Shown here: in pieces, positions 23,456 through 27,822 of the stretch
How positions within the stretch are numbered: the stretch's first letter is position 1
Layout: the number at the start of each line of letters is the position of its first letter
Assembly: GCA_031552145.1 (NCBI GenBank)
Contig: JAVBMV010000015.1
Location: 1 to 27,822 of the forward strand
Length of the DNA stretch: 27,822 nucleotides
From: JAVBMV01 sp031552145
Lineage (GTDB): Bacteria; Myxococcota; Myxococcia; Myxococcales; UBA5297
Reading direction: 5' to 3'
The notes under the pieces: model-generated
Told to the model about the DNA's origin: nothing
The model's input: only the letters and a program-made list of their open reading frames with translations
Database searches by the model: none
Program-made: the position numbers and the translations under genes

Positions 23456-24559
23456 ATGTCCTCGAAGCAACTGGAGCTCTCCGCGGAGCTGATTGAAGAG
23501 ATCGCCTCGGTCAAGACGGAGGCGCAGCGGCTGCTGGGAGCGGCGGCCGATCTGGCGGAGCTGGAGCGCGCCCGTGTCGCGGCGCTCGGCCTCAAGGGCT
23601 CCATCACCCGCCTCTTCGAGCGCCTTCCCAAGCTGCAGCCCGCGGAGAAGCGCGGCTTTGGACAGGCGGCCAACGCCGCCAAGGTGGAAGCAGAGCGCGC
23701 CTACGAGGAGCGGCGCGGGCGGCTCGCGGAAGAGGAGCTGGCGCGAGAGCTCGGCGGCGAGCGACTCGACGTGACGCTCCCGGGCCGGCGCGGCGCGCTC
23801 GGCCACCGCCATCCGGTGAGTCGCACCATCGATGAGATCGTGCGGATCTTCTCGCGCCTCGGCTTCGAGAGCATCGCCGGGCCGGAGATCGAGTTCGAGC
23901 GCTATAACTTCGAACTGCTCAACCTGCCCGCCGACCACCCTGCGCGCGACATGCAGGACACCTTCTATGTTCGGCCACAGGGGCTCGGCGAGCCGCTCCC
24001 CGGTAAAGGAGATGCCGGCCGAGAGCTGGGCGGCGTGCTGCTGCGGACGCACACCTCGCCGATGCAGGTGCGCTCGATGTTGACGCGCAAACCTCCGCTT
24101 CGGCTCATCGTGCCCGGCAAGGTCTACCGGCGCGACAGCGACCTCACCCACACGCCGATGTTCCATCAGGTAGAGGGGCTGCTCGTCGACGAAGGAGTCA
24201 CCTTCGCCGACCTGAAGGGGACGCTCAACGCCTTCGTTCACGCCTTCTTCGGCGAGGGCGCGCGCACCCGCTTCAGGCCTAGCTATTTCCCCTTCACCGA
24301 GCCCTCCGCCGAGGTCGATGTCTCCTGCACGCGCTGCTCGGGCAAGGGATGCCGGCTCTGCAAAGAGACGGGCTGGCTCGAGGTGCTGGGCAGCGGCATG
24401 GTTCACCCCAACGTCTTCAAGGCGGTCGGCCACGATTCCGAGCGGGTGAGCGGCTTCGCCTTCGGCATGGGCGTCGACCGCCTGGCGATGCTCCGGTACG
24501 GGATCGACGACCTGCGCTCGCTCTTCGAGAACGACGCTCGATTCCTACAACAGTTTTAG
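23456..24559 (+). CDS. pheS: Phenylalanyl-tRNA synthetase alpha subunit
   Basis: PheS forms the catalytic half of the alpha2-beta2 enzyme that charges tRNA-Phe. The 367-residue protein begins with a coiled-coil tRNA-contacting arm (about 1-95). The class II catalytic domain then follows with GALGHRHPVSRTIDEIVRIF, the motif 1 region GFESIAGPEIE, DTFYV, LLRTHTSPMQVR, KVYRRDSD, the zinc-ribbon-like CTRCSGKGCRLCKETGWLEVLG, and motif 3 FGMGVDRLAMLRYGI at the end. GGAG seven bases upstream supports the ATG at 23456. An in-frame ATG at 23417 lies in the loop of the upstream hairpin and is less likely. It is followed by pheT after 37 bases. Confidence 0.96.
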   Translation: MSSKQLELSAELIEEIASVKTEAQRLLGAAADLAELERARVAALGLKGSITRLFERLPKLQPAEKRGFGQAANAAKVEAERAYEERRGRLAEEELARELGGERLDVTLPGRRGALGHRHPVSRTIDEIVRIFSRLGFESIAGPEIEFERYNFELLNLPADHPARDMQDTFYVRPQGLGEPLPGKGDAGRELGGVLLRTHTSPMQVRSMLTRKPPLRLIVPGKVYRRDSDLTHTPMFHQVEGLLVDEGVTFADLKGTLNAFVHAFFGEGARTRFRPSYFPFTEPSAEVDVSCTRCSGKGCRLCKETGWLEVLGSGMVHPNVFKAVGHDSERVSGFAFGMGVDRLAMLRYGIDDLRSLFENDARFLQQF

Positions 24560-24596
24560 CGATATCAGTCCAAATGGAAGTGGAAGCGAGGACGCG

Positions 24597-27026
24597 ATGA
24601 AGATCAGTCTCAACTGGCTGGCCGACTATGTGGAGCTGCCCAAGAGCGTGGCAGAGCTGGCCGAGCGCCTCACCATGGCCGGGCTCGAGGTCGAGGGCAT
24701 CGAGCGGCTCGGAGAGAACCTCGAGGGCGTGGTGGTGGCGCAGGTGCTCGCCAAGGAGCAGCATCCCAACGCCGAGAAGCTCTCGCTCGTCCGGATCGAC
24801 GCCGGGCCCATGGGCCAGCTCCAGCTCGTCTGCGGCGCCAAGAACTTCGCCGTCGGCGACAAGGTTCCGCTGGCCACCATGGGAACGGTGCTGCCCGGAG
24901 GCGCCAAGATCGAGCGCGCGACACTCAGGGGAGTCGAGTCGTGCGGCATGCTCTGCTCCGCCAAGGAGCTGGGGCTCGCGGAGGAGAGCTCGGGGCTGCT
25001 GCTGCTCTCCCCTGAGCTCCCGCTCGGCCAGCCCATCGCCGATGCGCTGGGGCTGCGCGACACAGTGCTCGAGCTCAACGTGACGCCCAACCGCGGCGAC
25101 TGTCTCTCGCATCTGGGCGTGGCGCGCGAGGTGGCGGCGCTTACGGGCAAGAGCGTCCGCATGCCTTCGATCCTCACCCCAGAGGAGTCCGATGGCGAGC
25201 AGTTCGAATGGGAGCTCTCGCTGCCCGAGCCCGAGCGCTGCCCTGCCTATGCGGCGCGCAAGCTCACCGGCGTCACCACCGGCCCTTCACCACAGTGGAT
25301 GGCGAATCGCCTGCGCGCGGTGGGCGTACGCTCCATATCCAACGCGGTCGACATCACCAACTATGTCCTCTTCGAGTGCGGGCAGCCGCTCCACGCCTTC
25401 GATCTCGAGAAACTCTCGGGCGGCAAGATCGAGGTTCGCCGCGCCCACCCGGGCGAAAAGATGGTGACGCTCGACGCCAAGGAGCGAGCCCTCGACGCCG
25501 ACGATCTGCTCATCTGCGACGGGAGCGGTCCAGTCGCGATGGCGGGCGTCATGGGTGGCGCCACCAGCGAACTCTCCGGCAGTACCCGAGAGATCCTGCT
25601 CGAGAGCGCGCGCTTTTTGCCCGCGTCGGTTCGACGCAGCGCCAAGCGCCACGCCCTTCACAGCGAGGCCTCCTACCGCTTCGAGCGCGGCGTCGATCCC
25701 GCGATGCTCTCCTTTGCGCAGGATCGGGCGGTGTCGCTCTATGTCTCGCTCTGCGGCGCGCGCGCCGCGAAGGGGAGAGCGCATGCCGGGGAGCGCGAGC
25801 CGATGCGGCGCTCCTTCACCCTGCGCTTCTCACGGATCAGCGAGCTGCTTGGAGCGAAGGTGAGCGAGGGCGAGGCGCGTTCGCTCCTTTGCGCGCTGGG
25901 CTTCGAGGTCGCGGGCGCCGGTGGAGAGGGGAGCGGGGCGAGGGTTACCATTCCCACCTGGCGTCCCGATGTCGAGGGGATGGCCGACTGCGCCGAGGAG
26001 CTCGCGCGCATCAAGGGCTTCTCCACCGTCGAGGCGACGCTGCCCGGCGGGAGCTTCGCCGCGCCCAATCGGTCCAAGGACGCCGACGTCGAGGAGCGCC
26101 TCAGGACCGCGATGGCCGCCTCGGGCTTCTGCGAGGCCGTAAACTACTCCTTCGTCGCGCCAGCGCCGCTGGCCCTGTTGGCGCCGGCGCATCGCCCCAT
26201 CGAGCTGGCCAACCCGCTCTCGCTGGAACAGTCGGCGCTGTGCACCACGCGCCTCGCTGGCCTGCTTGGCAATGTGCGCCACAACCTCAACCGGCAGATG
26301 AACGATCTTCGGCTCTACGAGCTGGGCTCCATCTATTGGCGCGGCGCGGAAGCTCCCGCTGGCGCTGGCCAACGGCCGCTCCCCGTCGCCGCGCACGAGG
26401 AGCGCGTCCTCGCTGGCGTCATGGTGGGCTCACGCGCGCCGATGCAGTGGGGCATACCGTCGCTGCCCATCGATTTCTATGATCTCAAAGGAGTAATCGA
26501 GGCGCTGCTCGAGGCGCTGGGGATCGCTGCGGCGCGCTTCGTGCCCCTGGAGTCGCCGCTCTTGCACCCCCGTACCGCCTGTTCGCTCGAAGTGGGCGGT
26601 GCCGAGGTCGGGCTACTGGGGGAGCTTCACCCTGCCCTCGCCGCGAAGCTGGAGCTTCCGCGGGGGCTCCTGCTCTTCGAGCTGAGATTGGCGCCGCTTC
26701 TGGCCGCCGCCAACCTGGCGCCCCGCGCCGACCCAGTTCCGGTCTTCCCAGCGGTTCTCAGAGACATCGCGCTCCTCGTCGACGCGAAGTGGCCCGTCGA
26801 GGCGATCTTGGAACAGATCAGGGAGGCGGGGCGGGGGCTCGTAGAAGAGGCGCTCCTCTTCGACGTCTACCGGGGGCCCAACATCCCGCCGGAGAAGCGC
26901 AGCCTCGCCTTCGGCCTCAGGCTGCGCTCGCGCGCGGAGACACTCTCGGAGGAGGCGGTGAACCAGGTCCACACCCAAATTGTGCAGCGCCTCGCCGAAC
27001 GGTTCGGCGCACAGCTGCGCGCCTAG
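24597..27026 (+). CDS. pheT: Phenylalanyl-tRNA synthetase beta subunit
   Basis: The 809-residue beta subunit contains, in order: a tRNA-binding OB domain (about 40-150, VVVAQVLAKEQHPNAEKLSLVRID), the B3/B4 editing domain with VDITNYVLFECGQPLHAFD, the B5 domain (about 400-475, RFSRISELLGAKVSEGEARSLL), a catalytic-like core (NPLSLEQSALCTTRLAGLL) and a C-terminal ferredoxin-fold anticodon-binding domain (VFPAVLRDIALLVD onward). Length is normal for bacterial PheT. GCGAGG precedes the ATG. A tiny frame, MEVEARTR (24574-24600), ends in a TGA overlapping the pheT start as ATGA, but it has no ribosome binding site. pheS and pheT are presumably co-transcribed. Confidence 0.96.
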   Translation: MKISLNWLADYVELPKSVAELAERLTMAGLEVEGIERLGENLEGVVVAQVLAKEQHPNAEKLSLVRIDAGPMGQLQLVCGAKNFAVGDKVPLATMGTVLPGGAKIERATLRGVESCGMLCSAKELGLAEESSGLLLLSPELPLGQPIADALGLRDTVLELNVTPNRGDCLSHLGVAREVAALTGKSVRMPSILTPEESDGEQFEWELSLPEPERCPAYAARKLTGVTTGPSPQWMANRLRAVGVRSISNAVDITNYVLFECGQPLHAFDLEKLSGGKIEVRRAHPGEKMVTLDAKERALDADDLLICDGSGPVAMAGVMGGATSELSGSTREILLESARFLPASVRRSAKRHALHSEASYRFERGVDPAMLSFAQDRAVSLYVSLCGARAAKGRAHAGEREPMRRSFTLRFSRISELLGAKVSEGEARSLLCALGFEVAGAGGEGSGARVTIPTWRPDVEGMADCAEELARIKGFSTVEATLPGGSFAAPNRSKDADVEERLRTAMAASGFCEAVNYSFVAPAPLALLAPAHRPIELANPLSLEQSALCTTRLAGLLGNVRHNLNRQMNDLRLYELGSIYWRGAEAPAGAGQRPLPVAAHEERVLAGVMVGSRAPMQWGIPSLPIDFYDLKGVIEALLEALGIAAARFVPLESPLLHPRTACSLEVGGAEVGLLGELHPALAAKLELPRGLLLFELRLAPLLAAANLAPRADPVPVFPAVLRDIALLVDAKWPVEAILEQIREAGRGLVEEALLFDVYRGPNIPPEKRSLAFGLRLRSRAETLSEEAVNQVHTQIVQRLAERFGAQLRA

Positions 27027-27065
27027 CGCGGCGTCGCTCTCGGCGAAACCGCGCAACTGCTCGAT

Positions 27066-27094
27066 TTGACAAGGGAAAGAGCGCGACGTTAGAA
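27066..27094 (+). promoter_or_regulatory. Promoter of ihfA
   Basis: TTGACA (27066-27071) and TTAGAA (27089-27094) are separated by exactly 17 bases, between the pheT stop and the ihfA start. The element implies independent expression of ihfA in addition to any readthrough from pheT. Confidence 0.65.
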
Positions 27095-27119
27095 GGGCTC
27101 AACCGCAGCGAGGAGTGGG

Positions 27120-27431
27120 ATGACCAAGGCAGACATCATCGAGCGCGTCTTTAACTCCGTGGAGGGCTTCTCGAAGAAGAAGAGCGCCGAGGTCGTGGAG
27201 CAGATCCTCGAGACCATCAAGGAGACCCTGGAGCGGGGCGAGAAGGTGAAGATCTCGGGCTTCGGCAACTTCATGGTTCGGGAGAAGCGCTCGCGCGTGG
27301 GGCGCAACCCCCAGACCGGCACAGAGATCGAGATCCGCGCGCGCCGAGTGCTCGCCTTCAGGCCCAGCCAGGTGCTCAAGAATGCGCTCAACGGCATCGA
27401 GGGCCCCGCGGAGCTCGCGGACGAGGAGTAG
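27120..27431 (+). CDS. ihfA: Integration host factor alpha subunit (HU/IHF family)
   Basis: The 103-residue DNA-binding protein has the HU/IHF fold: an N-terminal helical pair (TKADIIERVFNSVEGFSKKKSAEVVEQIL), the EKVKISGFGNF strand, the DNA-wrapping beta arm with GRNPQTGTEIEI and the tip Pro, and a closing RRVLAFRPSQVLKNALN helix. The RARRVLAFRP ending and the position after pheT, as in E. coli, favour IHF-alpha over HU. IHF sharply bends DNA in transcription, replication and recombination. AGGAG is four bases before the ATG. A small hairpin without a T tract follows the stop. Whether a separate IHF-beta gene exists cannot be seen here. Confidence 0.92.
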   Translation: MTKADIIERVFNSVEGFSKKKSAEVVEQILETIKETLERGEKVKISGFGNFMVREKRSRVGRNPQTGTEIEIRARRVLAFRPSQVLKNALNGIEGPAELADEE

Positions 27432-27436
27432 GAAAC

Positions 27437-27461
27437 CCCTCCCTGTGACGAGCAGTGAGGG
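27437..27461 (+). terminator. Hairpin after ihfA, no T tract
   Basis: CCCTC (27437-27441) pairs with GAGGG (27457-27461), and inside it CTG pairs with CAG around a seven-base loop, with a C-T mismatch between. It begins six bases after the stop. No T run follows. Confidence 0.4.
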
Positions 27462-27467
27462 CGGTGC

Positions 27468-27496
27468 TTGACAGAGCCCCTCGGCGAGGGCATAAA
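27468..27496 (+). promoter_or_regulatory. Promoter of tRNA-Pro
   Basis: TTGACA (27468-27473) is followed after 17 bases by CATAAA (27491-27496), a 4-of-6 match to TATAAT. The tRNA begins 26 bases later. Confidence 0.6.
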
Positions 27497-27521
27497 CGCG
27501 CGGCTTTCCCCTAGTACCCCC

Positions 27522-27598
<77 letters not shown>

Positions 27599-27604
27599 AT
27601 GAAG

Positions 27605-27642
27605 AGCCCCGAAGTCTCCATGAGAGACGGCGGGGCTTTTTT
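27605..27642 (+). terminator. Intrinsic terminator after tRNA-Pro
   Basis: AGCCCCG (27605-27611) pairs with CGGGGCT (27631-27637) and, inside a small internal loop, GTCTC pairs with GAGAC around CATGA. Six T follow (27637-27642). Confidence 0.9.
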
Positions 27643-27822
27643 CATCTGGAACGCGGTGAGGTTGATGTTGCCGAAACGAGCCGTCCACGTCTTCTCGAGA
27701 TCCTTCGAAGATCAGATGGGTGTTCCCGTTCCTCGACATGTGAGTGCCCCGAAAACGAGCGGTTGTCTCCCAGAGGGTTCTGATGGCGCGGGAATGTGTC
27801 GATTGGCGCAGCATTGTTCTGA
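27643..27822. other. No feature recognised at the 3' edge
   Basis: The final 180 bases contain no open frame with a recognisable product and no clear promoter. A gene beginning beyond the window edge cannot be excluded. Confidence 0.4.

Noticed and set aside
23366..23456. Phe-rich leader peptide or T-box for pheST
   Set aside because: No short frame with consecutive Phe codons and no T-box specifier or antiterminator sequence was seen. The in-frame upstream ATG at 23417 lies in the hairpin loop.

Overview
The window looks like a high-GC chromosome segment from a member of the Myxococcota or a related former deltaproteobacterial lineage. Four things point there. A FrzS/AglZ-type pseudo-receiver coiled-coil protein is present. 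A giant cysteine-rich surface lipoprotein carries the CGSDGCGGSCG-type motif common in these bacteria. The IF3 gene appears to start at an AUC codon, as reported for the Myxococcus xanthus dsg gene. The thrS-infC-rpmI-rplT-pheS-pheT-ihfA order is the proteobacterial one. No mobile element, CRISPR array, rRNA or prophage gene was seen.

Layout. Positions 1-345 hold no convincing gene. A small hotdog-fold (DUF4442/PaaI-like) protein follows on the plus strand (346-870). A minus-strand block comes next, read from right to left: a TPR/zincin metallopeptidase (6004-5102), an ECF sigma factor (4902-4234), its membrane anti-sigma factor (4174-3353) and a FrzS-like pseudo-receiver/coiled-coil protein (3199-926). 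A YtcJ-like amidohydrolase (6026-7603) diverges from the zincin gene across only 21 bp. It ends tail-to-tail, with an 18-bp overlap, against a YhaM-type OB/HD 3'-5' exoribonuclease (8995-7586). TruD (9376-10803) precedes the largest object here, a 2,654-residue predicted outer-membrane lipoprotein (10975-18939). That protein has a Cys-rich stalk and sixteen PPC-like repeats of about 140 residues but no recognisable catalytic domain.

The right third is the translation cluster: a CDP-alcohol phosphatidyltransferase, tRNA-Val(GAC), thrS, infC, rpmI, rplT, pheS, pheT, ihfA and tRNA-Pro(GGG). TTGACA-type promoters lie before tRNA-Val, infC, ihfA and tRNA-Pro. T-tract terminators follow both tRNAs and also sit directly before pheS, where one could attenuate pheST. 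Several protein genes end instead in GC-rich hairpins without a T tract.

The best candidates for something undescribed are the 16-repeat lipoprotein, and the minus-strand set that places an ECF sigma/anti-sigma pair beside a FrzS-like protein lacking the phospho-acceptor aspartate, with a ten-base G tract upstream. Functions are assigned by recognising motifs by eye; no database search was possible.
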